From an uncultured Flavobacteriaceae bacterium (GTDB lineage Bacteria > Bacteroidota > Bacteroidia > Flavobacteriales > Flavobacteriaceae): DNA of 64,000 nt. The notes beneath the pieces are model-generated. The model saw nothing but the letters and a program-made list of their open reading frames with translations, searched no databases and was not told the DNA's origin. The stretch spans positions 930,001 through 994,000 of the forward strand of contig CALSTV010000001.1 in the NCBI GenBank assembly GCA_943789365.1. Direction: 5' to 3'. Position 1 is the first letter of the stretch. Every line of letters begins with the position of its first letter. This document shows positions 8,329-16,826 of this stretch, in pieces. Both the position numbers and the translations under genes were made by a program.

Positions 8329-9663
8329 ATGCGTTTTACTGAATTAAAACTAAACACTCCATTACTTAACGCCTTAGATGAATTAGGATATGATTTCGCT
8401 ACTCCTATTCAGTCAGCAGTTTTTTCGGTAATCTCATCAGGCCGAGATGTGGTAGGTATTGCGCAAACGGGTACAGGAAAAACTTTTGCATACCTATTAC
8501 CTATATTACGACAATTAAAATATTCAGAACAAAAACATCCAAGAGTACTCATTGTGGTTCCCACAAGAGAATTGGTCTTGCAAGTTGTCGCTTCTTTAGA
8601 GAAACTTACACCCTATATTAATACACGCATAGGCGGTGTATATGGAGGCGCCAATATCAATACACAAAAGCAATTGATTTTTGACGGTTTAGATATTTTA
8701 GTATCAACTCCTGGTAGACTAATAGATCTAGGTGCAAGTCGTGTTCTAAATTTAAAAAAGATTCAAAAACTAGTTTTAGACGAAGTCGACGAAGTGTTAA
8801 ATTTAGGCTTTAGACATCAATTGATTACTGTTTTGGATATGCTTCGAGGTAAAAAACAAAGTATTTTGTTTTCTGCAACGATGACAGATGAGGTTAAAGA
8901 AATCATCGACTCATTTTTCAAATCTCCAGAATATATTGAAGTAGAGCGAGCCGGAACTCCACTAGAGAAAATAGACCAACAACTATATCAAACTAAGAAC
9001 TTTTACACAAAAGTTAACTTAGTTAGTCATTTAATAGCAGACAAAGACAACTACAAAAGAGTATTGGTATTTACTAAAAACAAGCGTGTTGCCGACAAGT
9101 TATTCTCAGAGTTTCAAAACAGCGGGATTAGTGATGATGTTTCCGTGATTCACTCCAACAAATCTCAAAATTTCAGATTGCAAGCTATTCAAGGCTTTCA
9201 GGAGGGTATGCACAGGGTATTGATATCGACAGATGTACTTGCTAGAGGAATCGACATACAAGGCATTACGCATGTAATTAATTTCGACATTCCTAAAGAT
9301 GCAGAAAACTACATCCATAGAATTGGTCGAACAGGACGTGCAGAAAACGAAGGAAACGCTTTGACATTTGTCACAGAACAGGATGAAGAAATTCTATCGG
9401 AAATAGAAGGTTTGATGGATCTTAAAATCCCTGTAATCGATTTCCCCGAAGCCGTTGTGGTTTCTTCAAAAATGACAGAAGATGAAATACCAAAAGAAAT
9501 CATCAAGCCATACCAAAAACAACGCTCTAAAGAGCATGCTCCTGGCCCTGCCTTCCATGAAAAGAAAGAGAAAAACAAAAAAACAAATCAGGGAGGTTCT
9601 TACAGAAGAGAGTTGGCGAAAAAATACAAAAAACCAAAAACCAGAGGACAAAAAAGGAAGTAG
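8329..9663 (+). CDS. DEAD-box (DEVD) ATP-dependent RNA helicase
   Basis: 444 residues from the ATG at 8329, chosen over a TTG five codons upstream because MRFTELKLN is the usual N-terminus. All core motifs are in order: Q motif GYDFATPIQ, motif I AQTGTGKT, Ia PTREL, TPGR, motif II as DEVD rather than DEAD, SAT, and HRIGRTGR in the second RecA domain. The C-terminus (about residues 385-444) is a strongly basic Lys/Arg tail, probably for RNA binding. Such helicases remodel rRNA or mRNA structure, often in the cold. It converges on tig with a shared terminator between them. Confidence 0.95.
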   Translation: MRFTELKLNTPLLNALDELGYDFATPIQSAVFSVISSGRDVVGIAQTGTGKTFAYLLPILRQLKYSEQKHPRVLIVVPTRELVLQVVASLEKLTPYINTRIGGVYGGANINTQKQLIFDGLDILVSTPGRLIDLGASRVLNLKKIQKLVLDEVDEVLNLGFRHQLITVLDMLRGKKQSILFSATMTDEVKEIIDSFFKSPEYIEVERAGTPLEKIDQQLYQTKNFYTKVNLVSHLIADKDNYKRVLVFTKNKRVADKLFSEFQNSGISDDVSVIHSNKSQNFRLQAIQGFQEGMHRVLISTDVLARGIDIQGITHVINFDIPKDAENYIHRIGRTGRAENEGNALTFVTEQDEEILSEIEGLMDLKIPVIDFPEAVVVSSKMTEDEIPKEIIKPYQKQRSKEHAPGPAFHEKKEKNKKTNQGGSYRRELAKKYKKPKTRGQKRK

Positions 9664-9703
9664 TTTTTTATTATCCCTGCACAATGAATAATTACTAGTA
9701 ACT

Positions 9704-9738
9704 AGGTAGCAGGTAGCAGGTAGCAGGTAGCAGGTAGC
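9704..9738 (+). repeat. Tandem array of five AGGTAGC heptamers
   Basis: Five perfect head-to-tail copies of AGGTAGC, 40 bases after the helicase stop and before the shared terminator. The array is intergenic and outside any supported gene. Perfect short arrays of this kind arise by replication slippage. Confidence 0.95.
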
Positions 9739-9753
9739 CAATCTAAACAAAAA

Positions 9754-9780
9754 AAAATCGCCTTTAGTAAGGCGATTTTT
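9754..9780. terminator. Bidirectional terminator between helicase and tig
   Basis: Stem AAAATCGCC/GGCGATTTT (9 bp) with an 8-nt loop. T runs flank it in both directions, so it can serve the plus-strand helicase and the minus-strand trigger factor gene. Confidence 0.9.
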
Positions 9781-9804
9781 ATTTTATAGAAAGAAATACG
9801 TTTC

Positions 9805-11127
9805 TTATTTGTACACTTCTTTTACAAAGGCATCATAAGTAACTTCTTTTTCTTTAAAAGTGATATTTTCTTTATAGAAATCTAACAACTTTTTACTTGT
9901 CAATTGCTCTTGTAATCTTTTTGCTTCGTCTTGATTACTCAATACTCTATTAGCAATGTCTTCCAGTTCTTTTTGTTCTGGATTCATATTACCATATTGT
10001 GCCATTTGACCTTTTATAAATTCAATAGCATAAGCCTTCAATTCTTCGTAATCTAATTTGATATTGTTAGTCGTCATGATTTTACTTTCAATCAATTGGT
10101 AACGCAATCCTTTTTCTGACTTTTCGAATTCCTCAGCAGCTTGTTCTTCTGAAATTGGGTTTTCACCGGCAGTAGCTAACCATTTTTTCAAAAATTCAGC
10201 AGGTAAATCAAACTTTGTATTTTCTACTAGATACTCAGTAACACCGTTTAACAATTGTTGTTCCGATTGCATTTTGAATTGATTTTCAGCATCTTCTTTG
10301 ATCTTCTCTCTCAATCCTTCCACACTATCGACAGAACCATCAGCAAACAATTTATCGAACAATTCTTTGTTCAATTCTGCTGGTTCAACTTCTGTAATTT
10401 CTTCAACAGTAAATTGCAAATCGATTTCCAATCCGTTAATTTCATCGTGTGACAATCCTAATGCACCCATTAATTTATGACTATCTTCGAACAAACCTTT
10501 AGATTTCAATGCAATTACATCTCCTACTTTTGAACCGATGAATTTTTTAAGATTTACTTTCCCTTTCAAATCGGCCAACACAACGCTTGACTTCTTTTCA
10601 ATTCCTTTTTCTTCATTTGAAAAAGTTCCAGAAACGTTATCACCTTCAGCAACTTCTTCTTTAGGAAGTATTTTCCCATAACGCTTTTGGATGTTTTCAA
10701 CTTCTTTATCGATCAAACTATCTTCAGCGACGATGTTGTATTGTGTGATTTTTTTCTTCGCACTTAAATCAATATCAAACTCAGGTGCCAAACCTAATTC
10801 AAATTCAAATGTAAAATCTTCTGTATCCCAAGAAAATGCTTCATCTACTTTAGGCAATGGATTTCCTAAAATATCTAACTTCTCTTCAGTCAAAAAAGTA
10901 TTCAAAGATTCCTGCAACATTTTGTTAATCTCATCAATCATGATCGATTTACCATATTGCTTCTTCACCATTCCCATTGGCACATGTCCTTTTCTAAATC
11001 CTGGGATATCCGCTTTTTTACGGTAATCTTGCAAAATTGTCTCTACTTTGTCTTTGTAGTCAGTAGCAGCAATATCAACCTTTACAACTGCGTTCAATGC
11101 GTCTATACTTTCTTTTGTAATATTCAT
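9805..11127 (-). CDS. tig: Trigger factor, ribosome-associated chaperone
   Basis: 440 residues. The N-terminal ribosome-binding domain carries the signature GFRKGHVPMGMV near residues 42-53. A divergent middle FKBP-like domain (about 150-240) and a long helical C-terminal chaperone domain follow. It binds nascent chains at the ribosomal exit tunnel. A good promoter lies just upstream (11166-11196). The PPIase domain is poorly conserved, as usual in Bacteroidota, so isomerase activity is uncertain. Confidence 0.95.
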   Translation of the reverse strand: MNITKESIDALNAVVKVDIAATDYKDKVETILQDYRKKADIPGFRKGHVPMGMVKKQYGKSIMIDEINKMLQESLNTFLTEEKLDILGNPLPKVDEAFSWDTEDFTFEFELGLAPEFDIDLSAKKKITQYNIVAEDSLIDKEVENIQKRYGKILPKEEVAEGDNVSGTFSNEEKGIEKKSSVVLADLKGKVNLKKFIGSKVGDVIALKSKGLFEDSHKLMGALGLSHDEINGLEIDLQFTVEEITEVEPAELNKELFDKLFADGSVDSVEGLREKIKEDAENQFKMQSEQQLLNGVTEYLVENTKFDLPAEFLKKWLATAGENPISEEQAAEEFEKSEKGLRYQLIESKIMTTNNIKLDYEELKAYAIEFIKGQMAQYGNMNPEQKELEDIANRVLSNQDEAKRLQEQLTSKKLLDFYKENITFKEKEVTYDAFVKEVYK

Positions 11128-11165
11128 CTTGATTCTTTGGTGTTTAAATTCCTTAAAATTGGGTG

Positions 11166-11196
11166 CAAAAATAATACTTTTTTATCAAATGGACAA
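11166..11196 (-). promoter_or_regulatory. Promoter of tig
   Basis: On the minus strand TTG (11196-11194) is followed after 20 bases by TATTTTTG (11173-11166). This matches the Bacteroidota TTG-N19/20-TAnnTTTG consensus, about 38 bases before the tig ATG. Confidence 0.65.
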
Positions 11197-11209
11197 TCAT
11201 TAATTAGTT

Positions 11210-11569
11210 CTATTTCAAAGGCTTTTGTTCCTCTTCCAAAAACACAGAAAACAGAACCGACCTTACTCCCCATAACAACAAACTAAATAGCAATGCTGGG
11301 AAAAACCCTTCCACTTGAAATCCGCTTACCATATTACTAGTCATCAGTATGATAGTAGCGTTGATTACGAGAATAAAAAAGCCCATACTTAATATGGTAA
11401 CTGGCAGTGTAAGCAAAATCAGCAACGGCTTTATAAAGGTGTTTAAGAGTGCTAGCACGGCTGCCACCCATATAGCAGCTGTGTAATTAGTAACATGTAC
11501 TGAAGGCAATAGGTTTGAAAGCAACAATACTGCTGCACCAGTCAATAAAATTTTTATAAATGTTTTCAT
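11210..11569 (-). CDS. Phage holin family IV-like membrane protein
   Basis: 119 residues from the ATG at 11569. A longer frame upstream has no membrane-protein character, and MKTFIKILLTGAAVLLLSNL is a natural start. Four hydrophobic helices are visible at about 6-22, 29-50, 55-78 and 88-107. This is the pattern of the PF04020-type four-helix 'holin' family, which is widespread in bacterial chromosomes and is not evidence of a prophage. It lies between tig and an esterase on the same strand. Function is unknown. Confidence 0.82.
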   Translation of the reverse strand: MKTFIKILLTGAAVLLLSNLLPSVHVTNYTAAIWVAAVLALLNTFIKPLLILLTLPVTILSMGFFILVINATIILMTSNMVSGFQVEGFFPALLFSLLLWGVRSVLFSVFLEEEQKPLK

Positions 11570-11759
11570 CTGTTTAGTTTCATTTAAGTAGACCAATAAC
11601 ATGCCAACTCGCATAACAAGCTCCTTTTCTGACAAAAAGTCGCAACACTCATGTATTCGGGTAAAAAACAGATTTTTTGGCAGACACTTAAATGATAATC
11701 TGTTTATTACTTGTTTTAAAGTTAACAACAAACACATCCAACCAATTAACCTTAAGCAC

Positions 11760-12527
11760 CTATTTACTAAAGAACCCGAGTGTTTCTTTTAAAAAGTCTC
11801 TAGGATTTTCGGCATGCAACCAATGTCCTGCATTCGGAATGGTCACAATACTGGAATTTCTAAAGTGCGCGTTTATCAACCCATAATCGTCCTCAGAAAT
11901 ATAACCTGAATTGGCACCTTTTAAAAACAACACTGGTCCTTCATATTCTGTAAAGGCCGGAAGTGGCGCACCAATTTCATTATTATGCGCTGTTAAACTC
12001 TCTAAATTGAAACGAAAATCTAATTGCTCTTTGGTTTTCCTGTATACGTTTTTAAGTAAAAACTGACGAACACCTACTTCTTCAATATACTCTTTCAACA
12101 CAGCATCGACTTCTGTACGTAAACTAATTATGGAAAAATCAACAGCATTTAATGCCTCTAAAATCTGATCATGGTGAGGAGGATAATTTCGTGGTGCAAT
12201 ATCGGCTACCAAAAGTTTTTCTACCCGCTCCGGATATTCAACTGCAAATAACATTGCTGTTTTTCCTCCCATAGAATGCCCCAATAGGTTTACAGAAGAC
12301 AATTTATGAAAATCCATATAATGTAGTAAATCTTCGACCATCAATTCGTAATCAAAATCATCCGAATGAAAACTTCTTCCGTGATTCCTCTGATCAATAA
12401 GATGTACTTCGTATGACTGAGACAATTGATTGGATTGTGACTTCCAATTATCACCCATTCCAAAATAACCATGCAATATGAGTAATGGCGTTCCAGTCCC
12501 TTGAATTTTTGAATGTACTATTTGCAT
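11760..12527 (-). CDS. Alpha/beta-fold hydrolase (YbfF-type esterase)
   Basis: 255 residues with a complete alpha/beta hydrolase layout. LLILHGYFGMGDNW holds the oxyanion region, the nucleophile elbow GHSMGGK carries Ser85, and the late His is in NAGHWLHAENP. DQRNHGRS is typical of the YbfF/esterase branch. No signal peptide is present, so it is cytoplasmic. The natural substrate of this family is unclear (acyl esters in vitro). An array of seven-base repeats begins six bases upstream of its ATG, in the position where its promoter and leader would lie. Confidence 0.88.
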   Translation of the reverse strand: MQIVHSKIQGTGTPLLILHGYFGMGDNWKSQSNQLSQSYEVHLIDQRNHGRSFHSDDFDYELMVEDLLHYMDFHKLSSVNLLGHSMGGKTAMLFAVEYPERVEKLLVADIAPRNYPPHHDQILEALNAVDFSIISLRTEVDAVLKEYIEEVGVRQFLLKNVYRKTKEQLDFRFNLESLTAHNNEIGAPLPAFTEYEGPVLFLKGANSGYISEDDYGLINAHFRNSSIVTIPNAGHWLHAENPRDFLKETLGFFSK

Positions 12528-12532
12528 TTTGG

Positions 12533-12588
12533 TTTTTAGTTTTTAGTTTTTAGTTTTTAGTTTTTAGTTTTTAGTTTTTAGTTTTTAG
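12533..12588 (+). repeat. Tandem array of eight TTTTTAG heptamers
   Basis: Eight perfect copies of TTTTTAG (CTAAAAA on the minus strand), immediately upstream of the minus-strand esterase start. It is an uninterrupted slippage-prone array in the likely 5' untranslated region. Confidence 0.95.
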
Positions 12589-12591
12589 TTT

Positions 12592-12608
12592 TTCCGCCTT
12601 TGGCGGAA
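12592..12608. repeat. Short palindrome TTCCGCC-TTT-GGCGGAA
   Basis: A perfect 7-bp inverted repeat with a 3-base loop, 3 bases beyond the TTTTTAG array. It has no T run, so it is not a typical terminator. The remaining 160 bases up to pdxJ are AT-rich with no gene that I can support. Confidence 0.75.
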
Positions 12609-12769
12609 TTTGGATTGCACCCTTACTATTTCAGACAATATAACTATACTATAAACTTCGAAACTCTGTAATGTAGACCCTTGTGAGATTTTTAACCATC
12701 ATAAAACAACGCTAACCAAAACTCACTACTTAACATCAAGTATTCTGTTCTCATATTAAGTACTATAAA

Positions 12770-13486
12770 CTAAATACTTAATTTATGAATGTACATATTG
12801 ACAACATTTTCTAAACCTAGATACAACGACTCTGAGATTAAGGCATGACCAATAGATACTTCATCTAAATAAGGAACATTTTGCGCAAAAAAAGCGATAT
12901 TCTCCAAACTTAAATCGTGCCCTGCATTAACCCCCATTCCAAGAGTATTTGCCAAGTTCGCTGCATCTGCATACTTCTTTACAACGTCTTTATTACCCTT
13001 AGCGTATTCGACCGCAAAATTCTCTGTATACAATTCAATTCTATCTGTTCCAGTATTAGCCGCAGCTTCAATCAATTTTAAATCTGTATCAATAAAAATA
13101 GAAGTTCGAATTCCGGCATTTTTAAATTCCGAGACCACCTCTTTAAGATAGGTTTGATTTGCAATGGTGTCCCATCCTGCATTAGAGGTTATATTATCTA
13201 TAGCATCTGGCACTAGGGTAACCTGCGTTGGTTTTATTGCCAAAACTAGTTCTTTGAAGGCTTCAATTGGGTTTCCTTCAATATTGTATTCCGTCTTCAC
13301 AATTTCCTTTAAGTCATAAGCGTCTTCATACCGAATATGTCTTTCGTCAGGCCTAGGATGAATTGTAATTCCTTGCGCTCCGAAACTTTCTATATCCGTA
13401 GCTACTCGCAATAGGTTTGGTGTATCCCCTCCTCTAGAATTCCTCAATGTGGCAATCTTATTGATATTAACACTTAATTTTGTCAT
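12770..13486 (-). CDS. pdxJ: Pyridoxine 5'-phosphate synthase
   Basis: 238 residues from the ATG at 13486 ([20 protein letters not shown]); a frame 13 codons longer lacks family similarity. It condenses deoxyxylulose 5-phosphate with 1-amino-propan-2-one 3-phosphate to give pyridoxine 5'-phosphate. TIM-barrel signatures are [24 protein letters not shown] and the late [14 protein letters not shown]. It is divergent from the CBS-domain gene. A -7 element TACTTTTG at 13543-13536 lies about 50 bases upstream. Confidence 0.97.
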   Translation of the reverse strand: MTKLSVNINKIATLRNSRGGDTPNLLRVATDIESFGAQGITIHPRPDERHIRYEDAYDLKEIVKTEYNIEGNPIEAFKELVLAIKPTQVTLVPDAIDNITSNAGWDTIANQTYLKEVVSEFKNAGIRTSIFIDTDLKLIEAAANTGTDRIELYTENFAVEYAKGNKDVVKKYADAANLANTLGMGVNAGHDLSLENIAFFAQNVPYLDEVSIGHALISESLYLGLENVVNMYIHKLSI

Positions 13487-13535
13487 GTGAAATATTTGAA
13501 TTACGTCGGCTCCCATCAAAGCCATTTAAAAACGC

Positions 13536-13543
13536 AAAAGTAC
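13536..13543 (-). promoter_or_regulatory. Possible -7 element for pdxJ
   Basis: TACTTTTG on the minus strand matches TAnnTTTG, 50 bases upstream of the pdxJ ATG. No convincing -33 TTG is seen. Confidence 0.45.
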
Positions 13544-13590
13544 ATCATTTTACACTAATTTTTACTATTTTGCAGGAATTAGAAACACCT

Positions 13591-14250
13591 ATGGAAATAA
13601 AAGAATACATCTTAAACAACATAGTGGCAGCAAGGCTTGACAGTACAATTAACGAGGTCAAAAAAAACACTCGTATTCAAGACTTTAGCCACTTACCAAT
13701 TATTGAGAACAAAAAACTTGTTGGCTCCATCGCAGAAAGAGACCTCTCTACTATAGAAGACGGCAGCAAAACATTAAACGATTTTCGTTATGTGTATTCC
13801 TATTTTTTCGCTACAGAAGACGATAATCTAGTAGACCTTGTTACATTATTTGCGCTTCATGAGACCACCTTACTACCTGTTCTTAACAAGCACAAAGAAT
13901 ATATAGGATATTACGATTTAAATGATGTGTTAAATGTATATGCCGAAACCCCATTTCTGAAAGAGGAAGGTGTTGTTTTGGTCATTGAAAAGGAACTCAT
14001 TTCTTATTCTATGAGTGAGATTGCTCAAATAACAGAAGCTAGCAATGCTAAACTCCTAGGTCTATTTCTATCAAACGAAACTGACAATACAGCGCAAATA
14101 ATGCTAAAGATTAATTCAGAAAACATCAATGAAGCCATTCAATCCTATCGAAGATACGGCTACAGCGTGCTTTCAAATCATAAAGATGACTCCTATATAG
14201 AAGAGTTAAAAAACAGATCGGACTACCTACAGAAATATTTGAGTATTTAA
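13591..14250 (+). CDS. CBS domain-containing protein
   Basis: 219 residues from the ATG at 13591; the upstream extension of the frame overlaps the pdxJ start and has no family character. Two CBS motifs occupy about residues 1-60 (FSHLPIIENKKLVGSIAERDL) and 65-120 (TTLLPVLNKHKEYIGYYDLNDV). An ACT-like C-terminal region (about 130-200) follows. CBS pairs bind adenosine nucleotides and act as energy sensors. It lies 53 bases upstream of nadK on the same strand, so a link to nucleotide or NAD(P) status is a reasonable inference, not a demonstrated role. Confidence 0.88.
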   Translation: MEIKEYILNNIVAARLDSTINEVKKNTRIQDFSHLPIIENKKLVGSIAERDLSTIEDGSKTLNDFRYVYSYFFATEDDNLVDLVTLFALHETTLLPVLNKHKEYIGYYDLNDVLNVYAETPFLKEEGVVLVIEKELISYSMSEIAQITEASNAKLLGLFLSNETDNTAQIMLKINSENINEAIQSYRRYGYSVLSNHKDDSYIEELKNRSDYLQKYLSI

Positions 14251-14303
14251 CCTCTAAACACAGCCAATGTGCTGAAACGGTTTAAAATATAAAAACATAC
14301 CAC

Positions 14304-15197
14304 ATGAAAAAAGTTGCCATTTTTGGCCAAGCCTATAAAAATACAGATCGTCAATATTTTGAATTGCTCATAGAGAATTTACAAAAGTTTCAAATTGAGA
14401 TCTATATTGAAAAAGAATTCACCTCTATTCTGAAATCCCTTGGCGTAGAAAATATTGACTACCCTACCTTTACAAAACACGAAGACTTAGACAATTCCAT
14501 CGACGTACTTTTTACTTTAGGAGGTGATGGAACAATCCTCAATGCTGCCACTATCGTTAAAGATTTAAATATTCCTATTTTAGGAATCAATACTGGTCGC
14601 CTTGGATTTTTAGCTACGATTCAAAAAAAAGAAATTGAGAACACCATTCAGTCACTCATGGCAAAGGAATTTACCATCCAAGAAAGAGCTGTACTTCAAA
14701 TAAAATCAAATAGTGGAAACTTAGATTTTGACGGCATTAATTTTGGATTGAACGAGATTACCATTGCAAGAAAAAACTCGACTTCAATGATTGGTGTTGA
14801 GGCCTATCTTAACGATGAATACTTAACTACATATTGGTCTGACGGACTTGTGGTAGCCACTCCAACTGGCTCTACAGGATACTCTTTAAGTTGTCATGGC
14901 CCCATTGTCATGCCAGAATCTAACAATTTTGTACTCACGCCAATTGCGCCACATAATTTGAGTGCTCGACCTTTGGTTATACCGGACAATACGATTATCA
15001 AACTCAAAGTTATTGGCCGTGAAAAAGAGTTCTTTTTAAGTTTAGATTCTCGCGTCTCTACGGTTCCTTTCGAGACGGAATTAACCCTTGTAAAAGCATC
15101 TTTCCACATTAATATCATACAGATGAATCAGCAAACTTTCATCAACACCCTAAGGGACAAACTTTTTTGGGGAGAGGACAAAAGAAATTACACCTGA
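14304..15197 (+). CDS. nadK: NAD kinase
   Basis: 297 residues. It phosphorylates NAD to NADP with ATP. The key loop GGDGTILNAA (near residue 73) and the following NTGRLGFLA are intact, as are NEITIARK and the TPTGSTGYSLSCHGP segment. It follows the CBS gene and precedes the DUF6089-uppS-bamA run after a 157-base gap. Length and motifs are ordinary. Confidence 0.97.
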   Translation: MKKVAIFGQAYKNTDRQYFELLIENLQKFQIEIYIEKEFTSILKSLGVENIDYPTFTKHEDLDNSIDVLFTLGGDGTILNAATIVKDLNIPILGINTGRLGFLATIQKKEIENTIQSLMAKEFTIQERAVLQIKSNSGNLDFDGINFGLNEITIARKNSTSMIGVEAYLNDEYLTTYWSDGLVVATPTGSTGYSLSCHGPIVMPESNNFVLTPIAPHNLSARPLVIPDNTIIKLKVIGREKEFFLSLDSRVSTVPFETELTLVKASFHINIIQMNQQTFINTLRDKLFWGEDKRNYT

Positions 15198-15330
15198 TAT
15201 CAAATAGAGACATTAAAGCTGCATCCAATGTAAAAACAAGGAACTTCAGTCCTTTAACCACAATAAACGCTCTTAAAATTAGTTTATAAAAAAAGACGGA
15301 GCATATCGCTGTGAAACAATTTGAAATAAT

Positions 15331-15338
15331 TATATTTG
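15331..15338 (+). promoter_or_regulatory. Possible -7 element for the DUF6089-uppS-bamA operon
   Basis: TATATTTG matches TAnnTTTG, 16 bases upstream of the ATG at 15355. The -33 element is not clear. Confidence 0.4.
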
Positions 15339-15354
15339 CTCCCTATTTTTAATT

Positions 15355-16074
15355 ATGAAAAAACGGTATCTTTTTTTTCTTATCCTCTGGATTACACAGC
15401 TTTCAAATGCCCAAGTACATGAACTTGGAATTTTTGCAGGAGGGAGTAATTATGTGGGTGACATAGGTCCTACTACTGTTATAAGACCAAATGCCTTTGC
15501 GTATGGCCTTATTTACAAGTACAACACGAATCCAAGAATAGCCTATCGAACAACGCTAACTAGTATGCGGATTTGCGCTAAAGATGCAAATGCCAGCAAC
15601 GAAATTAGACAATCATTTGGCAATGAAATAGACAAAGATATTACAGAAATAACTGCAGGGATAGAGTTTAACTTTTTCGAATACAACTTATCACACTGGA
15701 AATACACAAGTACGCCTTACTTTATTTTTGAACTTGCCGTGTATCAGTACAAAAAGGCAGTGAGTTTGGCCACCAGTGTTCCCCCCGAAGTTAATTTTAA
15801 TTACGAAACTGAAAGAGGGATTGCCATTCCTTTTGGCATCGGTTATAAATCACAATTGTTTGACAGGTTTGCTTTTGCCATCGAAACAAGATTACGTTAT
15901 ACGTTTACAGACGATTTAGACGACGGCTTATTAATTAAGGAAGAGGTACTCACAGGGCATCCTGAAAATGCAAAATTTAACGACCCAGACACAAACGACT
16001 GGTATGTATTTACAGGGGTTTCTATTGTTTATACTTTTGGAAGACCTCCATGTTATTCATCAAAAAGACGCTAA
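15355..16074 (+). CDS. DUF6089-type outer-membrane beta-barrel protein
   Basis: 239 residues with a signal peptide (about 1-20, ending SNAQ). Alternating beta-strand sequence with terminal aromatic residues follows, and the last strands include YVFTGVSIVYTFG. This is the small beta-barrel protein commonly found just before uppS and bamA in flavobacteria. Its stop overlaps the uppS ATG (TAATG), so the two are translationally coupled. Function is unknown; context suggests an outer-membrane component or assembly helper. Confidence 0.82.
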   Translation: MKKRYLFFLILWITQLSNAQVHELGIFAGGSNYVGDIGPTTVIRPNAFAYGLIYKYNTNPRIAYRTTLTSMRICAKDANASNEIRQSFGNEIDKDITEITAGIEFNFFEYNLSHWKYTSTPYFIFELAVYQYKKAVSLATSVPPEVNFNYETERGIAIPFGIGYKSQLFDRFAFAIETRLRYTFTDDLDDGLLIKEEVLTGHPENAKFNDPDTNDWYVFTGVSIVYTFGRPPCYSSKRR

Positions 16075-16826
16075 TGGATTACACCTCGAAAATAGACCCA
16101 AATAAACTACCTAAACATGTAGCTGTCATTATGGACGGGAACGGACGTTGGGCAAAGAAACAAGGCATGGCCAGAATATTTGGTCATAAAAACGCTATAA
16201 AATCTGTTCGAGACACTGTAGAGTTTGCTGCCGAGATTGGTATAAAAGCGCTTACCTTATATGCCTTTTCTACAGAAAACTGGAACCGTCCTAAACTTGA
16301 AGTAGACGGCCTGATGAGTTTGCTCATTGCTTCTTTAAAAAAAGAGCTACCTACATTCCAAGAAAACAACATAAAATTAAATGCCATAGGTAATCTTTCA
16401 AGTCTTCCAAAAAAAGCGTTCAAAGCTTTGAACGAAGTTATTGAAGAAACAAAAACAAACACTAGAGTTACACTCACACTTGCTTTAAGTTATGGTTCGA
16501 GAGAAGAAATTGTAAACGCAGTACGCAATATTTCAAAAAAAATTGTTAATAATGACCTTTCAATTGAAGAAATTGATGAAAATATTATTAATAATCATTT
16601 ATATACAGTTTCTTTGCCCGAAGTTGATCTCGTTATAAGAACGAGTGGAGAACAAAGGATTAGCAATTTCTTACTTTGGCAAATCGCATACGCAGAGTTT
16701 CACTTTACGGATGTTTTGTGGCCAGATTTTAGAAAAAATGATTTTTACAAAGCCATAGTAGAGTATCAGAGTCGTGAACGACGCTTTGGAAAAACAAGTG
16801 AACAAATCGAGGATTTAAATGAATAG
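16074..16826 (+). CDS. uppS: Isoprenyl transferase (undecaprenyl diphosphate synthase)
   Basis: 250 residues from the ATG at 16074, which overlaps the preceding stop. It condenses isopentenyl diphosphate with farnesyl diphosphate to make the C55 lipid carrier for peptidoglycan and O-antigen. The catalytic segment HVAVIMDGNGRWAKK, ALTLYAFSTENW, and the C-terminal VIRTSGEQRISNFLLWQ and DVLWPDF are all present. It overlaps bamA by 8 bases. Confidence 0.97.
   Translation: MDYTSKIDPNKLPKHVAVIMDGNGRWAKKQGMARIFGHKNAIKSVRDTVEFAAEIGIKALTLYAFSTENWNRPKLEVDGLMSLLIASLKKELPTFQENNIKLNAIGNLSSLPKKAFKALNEVIEETKTNTRVTLTLALSYGSREEIVNAVRNISKKIVNNDLSIEEIDENIINNHLYTVSLPEVDLVIRTSGEQRISNFLLWQIAYAEFHFTDVLWPDFRKNDFYKAIVEYQSRERRFGKTSEQIEDLNE

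Noticed and set aside
11210-11569. Holin-like gene as sign of a prophage
   Set aside because: No phage structural, lysis or integrase gene is near, and this four-helix family is common in bacterial chromosomes.
9704-12588. Heptamer arrays as CRISPR
   Set aside because: The repeats are 7 bases, directly tandem and have no spacers; no cas genes are nearby.
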